Part shown: positions 1 through 8,342 of the stretch, one piece after another | Position numbering within the stretch: position 1 is the stretch's first letter | Layout of the letters: the number at the start of each line of letters is the position of its first letter | Source of the DNA: Sphingoaurantiacus capsulatus | GTDB taxonomy: Bacteria; Pseudomonadota; Alphaproteobacteria; Sphingomonadales; Sphingomonadaceae | DNA: 64,000 nucleotides | NCBI RefSeq assembly: GCF_042648405.1 | Contig: NZ_JBHRXV010000011.1 | Span: 310,001-374,000 of the forward strand | Reading direction: 5' to 3' | Notes under the pieces: model-generated | Databases searched by the model: none | The model's input: only the letters and a program-made list of their open reading frames with translations | What the model was told of the DNA's origin: nothing | Translations under genes and position numbers: made by a program

Positions 1-1
1 C

Positions 2-1705
2 GTGCCGGGTAGACTTCTTCTAGGCTTCATCGCGCTGTGCACGGCGCTGTTGGCGCTGACCGCGCCGGCGGCGGCGCAGCCGTGGCCGACCGTCGAGCTT
101 CGCGACAAGCTGTGCACGGCGCAGACCGCGCGCGAGCTGTCGGTCGCCGAAGTGTTCGAGATGACGCCCGACTGCGTCGGCGAGCCGCGCGACTATCAGC
201 ATGAATGGCTGTGGCTGTTCGCCGACCCGAAGGACTTCAAGCTGGTCGCGGGCGAGCAGCCGGCGCATCTGCTGATCGACCAGACCCGCTTCGATCGCAT
301 CCGTGTGCTGCTGCGCTACGCCGACGGGTCGATCGTCCCCTACGACTTCCACGACGGCGAGCTCGGCCGCAGCTGGGGCCTCGGCGGGCACCTCGATTTC
401 GACGTCCCCTATAACGGTCAGCAGCTTACCGGCGTCGCCATCGGCTTTGAGAACATGGTGCACTACCCGCTGATGCGGAAAGTGCGGCTGATGCACGACC
501 CGGCGTTCGACAGCATGCAGCATGCGTGGATCATGACGCTCGGCCTCGTGCTCGGCGCGATGGGCGCCACACTCATGTACAATCTTTTCCTCTACGCCGG
601 CGTCGCCGACGCCTTTCAGCGCATCTACGTGCTGTGGGCGATCAGCGCCTTCGTCTACGCGCTCTGCTGGTCGAACCTGATCTTCTACGTGTTCCCCGGC
701 CTCGCCGGCACCACCGGCGTGCGGCTCAACATGGTGGCGGCGAGCGGCGTGCTCACCTTCGGCACCCTGTTCTTCACGCTGTTCATCGAGCCCGGGCGGC
801 TGCCGCGCTGGTACCGGCGCACGCTCGACGGCATCGCCATCGGCATCCTCTTCGCCGGCCTGCTGGCGGCGCTCGATCCGCTCGGCCTCGCGCCCGAGAT
901 GGACAAGGCGTTCAATCTCCTCGCCACCGTCAATCTCGCGCTGTTGCTGTCGGGCATCGCCATCGCCTGGGTGGGGCAGAGCCGCGCGGTCACCTTCTAT
1001 GCGCTCGCCTGGGCGGCGCCGCTGTTCGTCGTCGGCGCGCGGCTGGCGCGCAATTTCGGCTATGTCGGGCAGAACGACCTCGTCGACATGGCGACCTTCC
1101 TGTCGATCACCGTGCAGACGGTGCTGCTGTCGCTCGGCATCGCCGACCGGCTCGGGCGGCTGAAGGGCGAGCGCGATCAGGCGACGGCCGAGCGCGAGGA
1201 GATGCGGCTGCTCGCCGAGACCGACCTGCTCACCGGCCTCTACAATCGCCGCGGCTTCGTCACCCGCGCACAGGCGCTGCTGGCCCGGCCCGGCCCGTTC
1301 GGGCTGCTCGTCACCGACCTCGATCATTTCAAGGCGATCAACGACCGGCTCGGCCACAACGCCGGCGACAATGTGCTCGAGCGGGTGGGGCGGATCATCG
1401 CCGAGGCAACCGAGGGCACCTATGTTGCCGGGCGGCTGGGTGGCGAGGAATTTGGCGTCGCGGCGCGATTGGACGGCCCCGAACTGGAAGCGCTCGCCGA
1501 GCGGCTGCGCCTCGCCATCGCCGACGCCGACATGACCGATCTGCTCGGCCCCGCCGCCAGCCTCACGATGAGCGTCGGCCTTACCGACCGCCGCGCCGAC
1601 CCGGAGATCAGCTTCGAGCGGCTCTACAACCTCGCTGACCAGGCGCTCTACCGCGCCAAGCAGCTCGGCCGGAACCGGATCGCGGCGCCCGGAATCGCCG
1701 CCTAG
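2..1705 (+). CDS. Membrane diguanylate cyclase, 7TM-DISM type sensor with GGDEF domain
   Basis: Probably makes cyclic di-GMP from two GTP in response to a signal sensed outside the cytoplasm. A GTG at base 2 opens onto a signal peptide (residues 1-25), so this may be the true start, but the window edge hides upstream sequence. Residues about 40-165 look like the periplasmic sensor region of 7TMR-DISM proteins, about 172-390 hold seven hydrophobic helices, and about 405-562 are the GGDEF domain. The active-site motif GGEEF is intact at 480-484. The product-inhibition site RxxD, expected nine residues upstream, reads EGTY, so feedback inhibition by this site is probably absent. It is followed by pdhC after about 117 bases and is probably a separate unit. 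Ligand unknown. Confidence 0.88.
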   Translation: MPGRLLLGFIALCTALLALTAPAAAQPWPTVELRDKLCTAQTARELSVAEVFEMTPDCVGEPRDYQHEWLWLFADPKDFKLVAGEQPAHLLIDQTRFDRIRVLLRYADGSIVPYDFHDGELGRSWGLGGHLDFDVPYNGQQLTGVAIGFENMVHYPLMRKVRLMHDPAFDSMQHAWIMTLGLVLGAMGATLMYNLFLYAGVADAFQRIYVLWAISAFVYALCWSNLIFYVFPGLAGTTGVRLNMVAASGVLTFGTLFFTLFIEPGRLPRWYRRTLDGIAIGILFAGLLAALDPLGLAPEMDKAFNLLATVNLALLLSGIAIAWVGQSRAVTFYALAWAAPLFVVGARLARNFGYVGQNDLVDMATFLSITVQTVLLSLGIADRLGRLKGERDQATAEREEMRLLAETDLLTGLYNRRGFVTRAQALLARPGPFGLLVTDLDHFKAINDRLGHNAGDNVLERVGRIIAEATEGTYVAGRLGGEEFGVAARLDGPELEALAERLRLAIADADMTDLLGPAASLTMSVGLTDRRADPEISFERLYNLADQALYRAKQLGRNRIAAPGIAA

Positions 1706-1822
1706 GTACGCGATTCGGCGTATCGTGTACCAGACAGGTTCATATGGGCGGCGGCGGCTTGTCGCAGGCATTGGGCGGGCGTAAGAACCGCTCAGTCCGT
1801 GCACTCAACGCAAGGTCCGTAC

Positions 1823-3160
1823 ATGCCCATCGACATCACCATGCCCGCGCTGTCCCCCACCATGGAAACGGGGACGCTCGCGAAGTGGCTCGTGAAGGAA
1901 GGGGACACGATCAAGCCCGGCGACGTGATCGCCGAGATCGAGACCGACAAGGCGACCATGGAGGTCGAGGCGGTCGACGAGGGCACCATCGTCAAGCTGC
2001 TGGTCGCCGAAGGCACCGACGAAGTGCCGGTCGGCAAGGTGATCGCGGTGCTGGCCGAAGAGGGCGAGGAGGTTTCCGCCGCGGCTGCGCCGAAGGAAGA
2101 GACGAAGGCCGAACCGAAGGCCGCCGAGAAGCCGGCCGAGCCCGCCAAGGCGGAAACCCCTGCCGAGACAAAGGCTGAGCCGAAGCCCGAACCCAAGGCC
2201 GAGGAAGCGCCGAAAGCGGCTGCTCCGGCCCCGGCACCTGCGCCCGCCAAGTCGTCCGGCGACCGCGTGAAGGCCTCGCCGCTCGCCCGCCGCCTCGCCG
2301 AGGCGAAGGGCGTCGATCTCGCCTCGCTGACCGGCTCCGGCCCCAACGGCCGCATCGTCAAGGCCGACCTCGACAAGGCGCCCGCTGGCGCCGGCGCGCC
2401 CGCTACCGCCGGTGCCGCACCATCGGCTGCCGCAGCCCCGGTCGCCGCGCCGATCCACGGCGCGCCCGAGGGCGTGCCGGCCGAGACGATCAAGCTGTCG
2501 AACATGCGCAAGACCATCGCGCGCCGCCTCGCGGAATCGAAGCAGACCGTCCCGCACTTCTATCTGACGATCGACGTTCGCCTCGATCCGCTGCTGAAGC
2601 TGCGCAGCCAGCTCAACGCCGCGCTCAGCGAGGACAAGAAGCTGTCGGTCAACGACCTCGTCATCAAGGCGCTGGCGCTGGCGCTCATTGAAGTGCCCGA
2701 CGCCAATGTCCAGTTCGCCGGCGATAATCTCTACAAGTTCGGCCGCGCCGACATCTCGGTGGCGGTTGCCATTCCGGGCGGCCTGATCACCCCGGTGATC
2801 CGCGACGCCGACAACAAGCGCCTTAGCCAAATCGCCGTCGAGATGAAGGATCTCGCCGCCCGCGCCCGCGACGGCAAGCTGAAGCCGGAAGAGTTCAGCG
2901 GCGGCACCGCCTCGCTGTCCAACCTCGGCATGTTCGGCATCAAGCAGTTCGACGCGGTCATCAACCCGCCGCAGGCGATGATCCTCGCCGTCGGCTCGGG
3001 CGAGAAGCGGCCCTATGTCGTCGACGACGCGCTCGCCATCGCCACGGTGATGTCGGCCACCGGCAGCTTCGACCACCGCGCCATCGACGGCGCCGTCGGC
3101 GCGCAGCTGATGGCCGCTTTCAAGCGGCTGGTCGAGAACCCGCTGGCGATGCTGGCTTGA
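1823..3160 (+). CDS. pdhC: Pyruvate dehydrogenase E2, dihydrolipoamide acetyltransferase
   Basis: Core enzyme of the pyruvate dehydrogenase complex; moves the acetyl group from lipoate to CoA. The ATG at 1823 gives MPIDITMPALSPTM, the usual E2 start; the GTG at 1799 only adds eight unconserved residues. One lipoyl domain (about 1-80) carries the lipoylated lysine K43 in ETDKATME. An Ala/Pro/Lys/Glu-rich linker follows (about 85-145), then the E3/E1-binding domain (about 150-185, ASPLARRLAEAKGVDL) and the catalytic domain with DHRAIDG (H418, D422). 445 residues is normal. pdhA and pdhB are not beside it in this window; a small membrane gene and lpd follow with overlaps, suggesting one transcript. 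Confidence 0.96.
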   Translation: MPIDITMPALSPTMETGTLAKWLVKEGDTIKPGDVIAEIETDKATMEVEAVDEGTIVKLLVAEGTDEVPVGKVIAVLAEEGEEVSAAAAPKEETKAEPKAAEKPAEPAKAETPAETKAEPKPEPKAEEAPKAAAPAPAPAPAKSSGDRVKASPLARRLAEAKGVDLASLTGSGPNGRIVKADLDKAPAGAGAPATAGAAPSAAAAPVAAPIHGAPEGVPAETIKLSNMRKTIARRLAESKQTVPHFYLTIDVRLDPLLKLRSQLNAALSEDKKLSVNDLVIKALALALIEVPDANVQFAGDNLYKFGRADISVAVAIPGGLITPVIRDADNKRLSQIAVEMKDLAARARDGKLKPEEFSGGTASLSNLGMFGIKQFDAVINPPQAMILAVGSGEKRPYVVDDALAIATVMSATGSFDHRAIDGAVGAQLMAAFKRLVENPLAMLA

Positions 3161-3615
3161 TCGAAACCAGGCAGCTCTGGAAGGTCCCAGCGACTGCCGT
3201 GTTTGGAACGTTTGCCGGAGCGGTCCTGATGTTTGTGGCAGACGGGGCGTTCAGGAATGCGCCGAACGGCGGCTTCGGCTGGCTTATTAGTTTGCCTACC
3301 CTGCTTCTGTTGGGTTTCGTTGCTGCGCTTCCCATCGCTGTCGAAGCGCTGCCGTGGGTTTCTGCGGGAACGATCCTGTCCTTCTGGCCATTGTGTCGCT
3401 TTTTTCGCGAGCGCACTGCCCGCAATCTGCTGATCGTCCTGCTGTGGGGCGCGACCATGGGGGCGGTGTTCGGGCTTTATGCGGTCGGCACGCGGGATTT
3501 GGGCGGCGGTGAGGGGCCGGTCGGACCTTGGGTAGGCGCGTTCTTCGGATTGGTTACCGCCGCCTTCGGGCGTGGGCTTATGGGCCAAGATGTAGAGGAT
3601 GAAGACAATGGCTGA
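3157..3615 (+). CDS. Hypothetical small membrane protein between pdhC and lpd
   Basis: No family recognised. The reading frame opens with a TTG at 3157 that overlaps the pdhC stop by four bases, and its stop overlaps the lpd start, so it is locked into the operon. Later starts are possible (ATG at 3229), but that would cut off the first hydrophobic segment. The 152-residue product has four or five hydrophobic segments (about 10-29, 42-62, 65-82, 90-109, 123-140), a basic loop around CRFFRERTAR, and a short acidic tail (DVEDEDNG). It is probably an inner-membrane protein. Any link to pyruvate dehydrogenase is inferred from position only. Confidence 0.7.
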   Translation: MIETRQLWKVPATAVFGTFAGAVLMFVADGAFRNAPNGGFGWLISLPTLLLLGFVAALPIAVEALPWVSAGTILSFWPLCRFFRERTARNLLIVLLWGATMGAVFGLYAVGTRDLGGGEGPVGPWVGAFFGLVTAAFGRGLMGQDVEDEDNG

Positions 3616-5005
3616 CAAATTCGACCTCGTCGTTCTTGGTTCGGGCCCGGGCGGCTATGTCGCGGCCATCCGCGCGGCGCAGCTCGGGATGAAGGTGGCG
3701 ATTGTCGAGCGGGAGCGGCTGGGCGGCATCTGCCTCAACTGGGGCTGCATCCCGACCAAGGCGCTGCTGCGCACTTCGGAAATCTATCACTACATGACAC
3801 ATGCCGACGCCTATGGGCTGAAGGTCGAGAAGGCGAGTTTCGATCTCGCCAAGGTCGTCGACCGCTCGCGCAAGGTCGCGGGGCAGCTCAATGCCGGCGT
3901 CAAAGGCTTGATGAAGAAGAACAAGGTCACTGTCGTCGAGGGCGAGGGGCGGCTGACGGGCAAGACGCAGGTCACGGTGAAGGGCGCGCAGGGCGAGCAG
4001 CTGCTCGATGCGAAGAATGTCATCGTCGCCACCGGCGCCCGCGCCCGCGAGCTGCCGCACCTGAAAGCCGACGGCCAGCGCGTCTGGACCTATCGCCACG
4101 CGATGACGCCGGCCGAGATGCCGACCAAGCTGCTGGTCATCGGCTCGGGCGCGATCGGCATCGAGTTCGCCAGCTTCTACAACGACATGGGCGCCGAGGT
4201 GACGGTCGTCGAAATGCTCGACCGCATCGTGCCGGTCGAGGACGCCGACGTCTCCGCCTTCATGGAAAAGGCCGTCACCAAGCAGGGCATCAAGATCCTG
4301 ACCAAAGCTTCGGTCGAGAAGATCGAGACCGGGCTCGACGGCGTGAAGGCGACCATCAAGGGCAGCGACGGCAAGTCGGCGACCGACAGCTACAGCCACG
4401 TCATCCTCGCCATCGGCATCGCGCCGAACACCGAGAATCTCGGGCTGGAATCATTGGGCGTGAAGCTCGACCGCGGCCACATCGTCACCGACGGCTATGG
4501 CCGCACCGGTGTCGAGGGGCTGTGGGCGATCGGCGACGTCACCGGCGCGCCCTGGCTGGCGCACAAGGCGAGCCATGAAGGCATCATCGCCGTCGAGACG
4601 ATGGCCGGGGTGAAGGGCGTCCACCCGATGGACAAGTCGAACATCCCGGGCTGCACCTATGCCCGGCCGCAGATCGCCAGCGTCGGCCTGACCGAGGCGA
4701 AGGCGAAGGAAGCGGGCCGCAAGGTGAAGGTCGGCAAGTTCCCCTTCGTCGGCAACGGCAAGGCGATCGCGCTCGGCGAGGCGGAGGGCTTCGTGAAGAC
4801 GGTGTTCGACGCCGATACCGGCGAGCTGCTCGGCGCGCACATGATCGGCGCCGAGGTTACCGAGCTGATCCAGGGCTATGTCATCGCCCGCAGCCTCGAG
4901 ACCACCGAGGCCGAGCTGATGCACACGGTGTTCGCGCACCCGACCTTGAGCGAGATGATGCACGAGAGCGTGCTCGACGCTTACGGACGCGCGCTGCACT
5001 ATTAA
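3608..5005 (+). CDS. lpdA: Dihydrolipoamide dehydrogenase (E3)
   Basis: FAD enzyme that reoxidises the lipoyl groups of E2 and passes electrons to NAD. The ATG at 3608 is chosen over the one at 3599 because AGAGGA at 3594-3599 is spaced correctly for it and the protein then starts MADKFDLVVLGSGPGG, as in the family. The FAD-binding GxGxxG lies at 11-16, the redox disulfide C42-C47 is in GGICLNWGCIPTKA, a second Rossmann motif (IGSGAIGIEF) lies near 173-183, and the catalytic His/Glu pair is H444/E449 in HPTLSE. 465 residues is normal. It serves PDH and probably also the 2-oxoglutarate dehydrogenase and glycine cleavage complexes. Confidence 0.96.
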   Translation: MADKFDLVVLGSGPGGYVAAIRAAQLGMKVAIVERERLGGICLNWGCIPTKALLRTSEIYHYMTHADAYGLKVEKASFDLAKVVDRSRKVAGQLNAGVKGLMKKNKVTVVEGEGRLTGKTQVTVKGAQGEQLLDAKNVIVATGARARELPHLKADGQRVWTYRHAMTPAEMPTKLLVIGSGAIGIEFASFYNDMGAEVTVVEMLDRIVPVEDADVSAFMEKAVTKQGIKILTKASVEKIETGLDGVKATIKGSDGKSATDSYSHVILAIGIAPNTENLGLESLGVKLDRGHIVTDGYGRTGVEGLWAIGDVTGAPWLAHKASHEGIIAVETMAGVKGVHPMDKSNIPGCTYARPQIASVGLTEAKAKEAGRKVKVGKFPFVGNGKAIALGEAEGFVKTVFDADTGELLGAHMIGAEVTELIQGYVIARSLETTEAELMHTVFAHPTLSEMMHESVLDAYGRALHY

Positions 5006-5023
5006 CCGGGAAGGAGAGGGGCC

Positions 5024-5389
5024 ATGTTCGCGGGGATCAACGTCGTCTCGATCACGGTTGCCGACCTCGACGAGGGCCGCGCCTTCTATCGCGACAAGCT
5101 CGGCTTGGGCGAACCGCTCTACGATCTGCCCGACGACGGCTGGATCGAGTTCGGCACCGGCGGCGGCGGCAATGTCTCGCTGGTCCCGGCGGGCCCCGGC
5201 TGGCATCCCTCGACCGGCACCACCATCGTGCTCAACGTCGCCGATTGCCACGCGGCGGTCGCCGAACTGCGCCGGCGCGGGGTGATGTGCGAGGAGCCGC
5301 AGGTGTTCCCGGGCTTCGTCACCTTCGCCAGCTTTCACGATCCGTTCGGCAACCGGCTGCAGATGTGCAGCCCGGCGCCCGCTGAATAG
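5024..5389 (+). CDS. VOC (glyoxalase/bleomycin-resistance fold) protein
   Basis: A 121-residue single-domain protein of the vicinal oxygen chelate superfamily. It has the opening beta strand and helix VADLDEGRAFYRDKLGLG and the closing SFHDPFGNRLQMCSP typical of the fold. The first-strand metal ligand (usually His or Gln after the opening turn) is not obvious, so catalytic activity is uncertain. A good ribosome site (GGGAAGGAGAGG) lies just before the ATG. It lies 18 bases after lpdA on the same strand and may be read through from it. Substrate unknown. Confidence 0.8.
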   Translation: MFAGINVVSITVADLDEGRAFYRDKLGLGEPLYDLPDDGWIEFGTGGGGNVSLVPAGPGWHPSTGTTIVLNVADCHAAVAELRRRGVMCEEPQVFPGFVTFASFHDPFGNRLQMCSPAPAE

Positions 5390-5532
5390 CGTCGGTCGAG
5401 CTTACACTTGCCGGTCGCGCCGGCGGCGCGCTTCTGCCTAACGTCTTCAGCGAGATAAGCTTTCGCCGCTTGGCCCGGATGCTGCTATCATCGTGGCAGA
5501 TGCCGCGTGGGGGCGGCGAGGGGGTTTTGGAT

Positions 5533-6183
5533 ATGCGTGTTGTGACCAAGCTGGCGATGGCCGCGACGCTTGCCCTGTCGGCGGCGATGCCCGCGACGGC
5601 GAGTCAGATCCTGTGGCAGTCGCGCGCCGGCAGCGGCGGTGGCTTCAACAACGCCGAGGCGTTCCGCACCGCGGTCAACGCCTCGATGGCGACCGCGGCG
5701 ACGCCGGGCTATGGCGACGCGACCATCGGCCTGTTCCAGGGCATCACCAACGGCACGCTGTTCGGATCGAACAGCAACATTGTCCACCGCACCACCATCA
5801 ACTTCGCGGTCGCGACGCCCAGCGTCTGGGATTTCCGCTTCAGCTATGACTTCGGCGGCGGCGGCGCGATCTTCATCGACGGCGCCGCCTCGATGTTCCG
5901 CAGCTACGACAGCTGGGCCGGCGGCGACATCGGCGGGCCGGACGCGTTCGCCGCGTTCAACCAGAACCTCGGCGCCGGCGTGCACCAGCTCGTGGTCTAT
6001 GGCTATGAGGGCTGTTGCGACGGCCCGGTCAGCGGCCAGTACCGCGCCGACGGCGGTAACTGGACGACCTTCGGCGCGAACGACGGCCTGACGCCCGAAG
6101 AGGTGCCCGAGCCCGCCGCGCTGGCCTTCCTCGGCCTCGGCGTCGCCGGCCTCGCGCTGCGGCGCCGCCGGCGTCAGGGCTAA
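5533..6183 (+). CDS. Secreted PEP-CTERM sorting-domain protein
   Basis: A 216-residue exported protein. The ATG at 5533 follows a GAGGGGG ribosome site and starts a signal peptide (about 1-23, ending PATA). The body is rich in Gly, Phe and Asn with no recognised domain; it holds several Trp residues and the pair GCCDG. The C-terminus is a typical PEP-CTERM tail: VPEPAALAFLGL at 191-202, a hydrophobic helix, then RRRRR. Such proteins are recognised by exosortase for processing and export in bacteria that make extracellular polysaccharide; no exosortase gene is in this window. The stop overlaps the converging VOC gene by four bases. Confidence 0.82.
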   Translation: MRVVTKLAMAATLALSAAMPATASQILWQSRAGSGGGFNNAEAFRTAVNASMATAATPGYGDATIGLFQGITNGTLFGSNSNIVHRTTINFAVATPSVWDFRFSYDFGGGGAIFIDGAASMFRSYDSWAGGDIGGPDAFAAFNQNLGAGVHQLVVYGYEGCCDGPVSGQYRADGGNWTTFGANDGLTPEEVPEPAALAFLGLGVAGLALRRRRRQG

Positions 6184-6581
6184 AGCGCGGGCTTGCTCCG
6201 GAAGCAGGCCTCGATGTTGTTGCCGTCGGGATCGAGCACGAACGCGCCATAGTAGTTCGGCACGCCGTCACGCGGCCCCGGCGGGCCGTTGTCGCGGCCG
6301 CCTGCCTGCAGTGCTGCTTCGTAGAAGGCGTCGACCGCCACCTCATCCTTTGCGACGAAGGCGACATGCGTCTGGTTGAGGCCGGCGCGCGATCCCTCCG
6401 CCCAATAGGAGGGGCGGCTGATGCCGATCCAGAGATAGGGATACTCATCGACGCTGCGGCCGAGCAGGAAGGCCTCGTCGCCATTGTCCACGGTGAGGAG
6501 GCCGAGCGGCCGGGCGATCGCCTCGTAGAAGCGGCGGGCCGCGGCGAGGTCGGTGACCACGAATCCGGTATGATCGAGCAT
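6180..6581 (-). CDS. VOC family protein, glyoxalase-like
   Basis: A 133-residue VOC protein with the metal ligands visible: H4 in MLDHTGFVV, H72 in NQTHVAFVAKD and E124 in FVLDPDGNNIEACF. This ligand pattern is typical of small glyoxalase or lactoylglutathione-lyase-like proteins, whose substrates are mostly unknown. The length fits a single beta-alpha-beta-beta-beta pair. It faces the PEP-CTERM gene tail to tail, overlapping it by four bases, and the DUF4402 gene upstream on the same strand is separated from it by a strong terminator, so it is probably transcribed separately. Confidence 0.85.
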   Translation of the reverse strand: MLDHTGFVVTDLAAARRFYEAIARPLGLLTVDNGDEAFLLGRSVDEYPYLWIGISRPSYWAEGSRAGLNQTHVAFVAKDEVAVDAFYEAALQAGGRDNGPPGPRDGVPNYYGAFVLDPDGNNIEACFRSKPAL

Positions 6582-6615
6582 GGCGGACCAATGCGCGAAC
6601 TGGGCAGGCGTTCCG

Positions 6616-6644
6616 AAAAAAGGGGCGCGGCAACGGCCGCGCCC
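6616..6644 (-). terminator. Rho-independent terminator after the DUF4402 gene
   Basis: On the minus strand a perfect nine-base-pair GC stem (GGGCGCGGC pairing with GCCGCGCCC, loop CGTT) is followed by CTTTTTT. It lies 16 bases past the DUF4402 stop, the ideal position to end that transcript before the VOC gene. Confidence 0.85.
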
Positions 6645-6659
6645 AGGCAGCTCGAAAAC

Positions 6660-7184
6660 TTAGTTGTAGGCGACCGTCACGTTGAAGGTGCCGGTGTAGT
6701 TGCCGCTCACCGTGGTGTTCGCCACGGTGATCGCGCCGCCGACGCCGATGGTGACGTTGCCCGCGGTGCCGATAGTGCCGCCGATCGTGCCGGTCGCGGC
6801 CGCAGCGGTGGTGACGGCGAGCGTCTCGGAGCCGCCGGTACGCGTCATGCTGAAGTTCGGCGCCGTGATCGAAAAGGTCTGACCGCCTTCGCCCGCCACG
6901 GTGAACGCCGCGCGGCCTGAGGTCGAGGTGGCAAGCGCGCCGCCGCCTGCGCCGGTGATCGCGCGCGCGCCGGTGGTCTGGTCGATGGTGATGGTGTTGG
7001 TGCCGGCGGTCGCCGCCTTCACGATCGAACCGAAGGCCAGATCCGAGGTCTTGGTCAGCGTGATCGCCTGGAGAATGCGCGTCGTGCCGGTGGTCGATTG
7101 AGTGGCCGACGCCTGCGCCAGCGCCGCACCCGAGGTGCCGACCATCGTCAGCGCCGCCACACCGAAAAGGATCTTCCTGATCAT
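6660..7184 (-). CDS. Secreted DUF4402 domain protein
   Basis: A 174-residue exported protein of the DUF4402 family, known in proteobacteria but without firm function. The ATG at 7184 starts a clean signal peptide (MIRKILFGVAALTMVG to ALA-Q, cleavage near 23); the upstream in-frame start only adds nine residues. The body is almost all Ala, Thr, Gly and Ser beta strands, with the family pattern LAFGSIV, then NTITIDQTTGAR, then GQTFSITAP, and the final FNVTVAYN. This suggests an all-beta, pilin- or adhesin-like surface protein. It is alone in its unit, with its own terminator downstream and about 280 bases of gene-free DNA upstream. Confidence 0.8.
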   Translation of the reverse strand: MIRKILFGVAALTMVGTSGAALAQASATQSTTGTTRILQAITLTKTSDLAFGSIVKAATAGTNTITIDQTTGARAITGAGGGALATSTSGRAAFTVAGEGGQTFSITAPNFSMTRTGGSETLAVTTAAAATGTIGGTIGTAGNVTIGVGGAITVANTTVSGNYTGTFNVTVAYN

Positions 7185-7464
7185 CGTTTCCGCTAAGCCC
7201 CTGTTGCGCACCTGCCCCCAGGTACCGTTTGATTACGGTAAAGCAATTGTCGTGCCGAGCCTGCAAGATGCTGTGTGCAGGGTGTTTTTTTGTAAATTGG
7301 CAGTAGCGCTGTCACCAGTTTGTAAAATCGGTCGACACTGGATGTATCGTTGTTCGCGCGGCCGCAAATCCACGGAATCGACACAGGGTTCGACCAAGGG
7401 CGTTGCCTCGCCCGTCCGGCGGCTCGACACTCGCGGTTCTTTGATACGCCGCAGGTGAGCCCGA

Positions 7465-7863
7465 ATGACCGACCGTGATGCCAACCTCGTCATTGAGCCG
7501 GGCGAGGGCCGTCCCTATGCGATGGGGACGATGCAGGCGCTGTTCCTCGCCGACGAGGCGGAGACCGACGCGAGCTACAGCATTTCCGAATGGTGGCTCG
7601 ATCCGCATAGCGCCGGGCCGGGCGCGCACAGCCACGAGACGCACGACGACATCTTCTACGTGATCGAGGGCGAGATGAGCTTCCTCGTCGGCGATCAATG
7701 GCGCGTGGTGGGCAAGGGCGGCTTCGTCCGCGTCGGCCGCGGCACCACGCATGATTTCCGCAACGACGGCGACGTGCGCGCCGGCATGCTCAACATCTAC
7801 ATCCCCGGCGGCTTCGAGCGCGACATGGCGGGGATCGTCAAATGGTTCGCCGAGAACAGCTGA
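7465..7863 (+). CDS. Cupin domain protein
   Basis: A 132-residue single-cupin protein. Motif 1 is visible as PGAHSHETHDDIFYVIEG (His ligands in HSHETH) and motif 2 as GRGTTHDFRNDG, so a metal site is likely intact. Such small cupins bind a metal and act as dioxygenases, isomerases or ligand sensors; the sequence does not say which. It is followed after 43 bases by the YciI-like gene on the same strand, so the two may be cotranscribed. The start ATG is preceded by CAGGTGAGCCCGA, a weak ribosome site. Confidence 0.85.
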   Translation: MTDRDANLVIEPGEGRPYAMGTMQALFLADEAETDASYSISEWWLDPHSAGPGAHSHETHDDIFYVIEGEMSFLVGDQWRVVGKGGFVRVGRGTTHDFRNDGDVRAGMLNIYIPGGFERDMAGIVKWFAENS

Positions 7864-7906
7864 CGACAGCGCGGCGCGGCGAAGCAAAATTCCTGGGGAG
7901 GCAGAT

Positions 7907-8317
7907 ATGCAGTTGAGTTCGACGCTTCGGCTGATCGGTATCGCGAGCGTCGCGATGATTGCCGCCACGGCGGCCGTCGCGCAGGCGCCCGCGACGACGG
8001 CGCAAGTCACGCCGCCGCAGGCCAAGGCGGAGCCGCTGTTCGCAATCATCTATCGCGCCGGCCCGGCGTGGAAGGCGAATGTCCCGATGCGCGATCAGGG
8101 GCTGCTCGAGCATTTCTACTACATCCGCGACCAGCATCGCGCCGGGCGCATCATCGTCGCCGGCCCGCTCGGCGCGGAGGGCGGACTGGTGCTGGTGCGC
8201 GCGGCGGATCAGGCGGCGGCCGAGGCGCTGATGAAGGCCGACCCGGCGGTGACCGCGGGCAAGTTCGTCGGCACGGTCAGCCCCTTCACCGCCCGCTTTC
8301 CCGGCACGGTCGGCTGA
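7907..8317 (+). CDS. Exported YciI-like protein
   Basis: A 136-residue protein with a signal peptide (about 1-25, ending AVA-Q) and a YCII-related domain (about 45-132). The domain opens FAIIYRAGPAW and contains HFYYIRDQHRAGRIIVAGPL, the segment holding the conserved His/Asp dyad region of YciI proteins. Most YciI proteins are cytoplasmic, so export is a variation. The ATG at 7907 is chosen because GGGGAGG sits seven bases upstream and a signal peptide starts there. Role unknown; neighbours are small orphan proteins. Confidence 0.82.
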   Translation: MQLSSTLRLIGIASVAMIAATAAVAQAPATTAQVTPPQAKAEPLFAIIYRAGPAWKANVPMRDQGLLEHFYYIRDQHRAGRIIVAGPLGAEGGLVLVRAADQAAAEALMKADPAVTAGKFVGTVSPFTARFPGTVG

Positions 8318-8342
8318 ATTTTCCCCTTACGGAGCCATTTTT

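Noticed and set aside
1799..1822. GTG at 1799 as the pdhC start
   Set aside because: It adds eight unconserved residues; the ATG at 1823 gives the family's usual N-terminus.
7252..7285. Hairpin CTGCA/TGCAG followed by a T-run upstream of the cupin gene
   Set aside because: Five-base stem with a ten-base loop is too weak, and no plus-strand gene ends there; the preceding gene is on the other strand.
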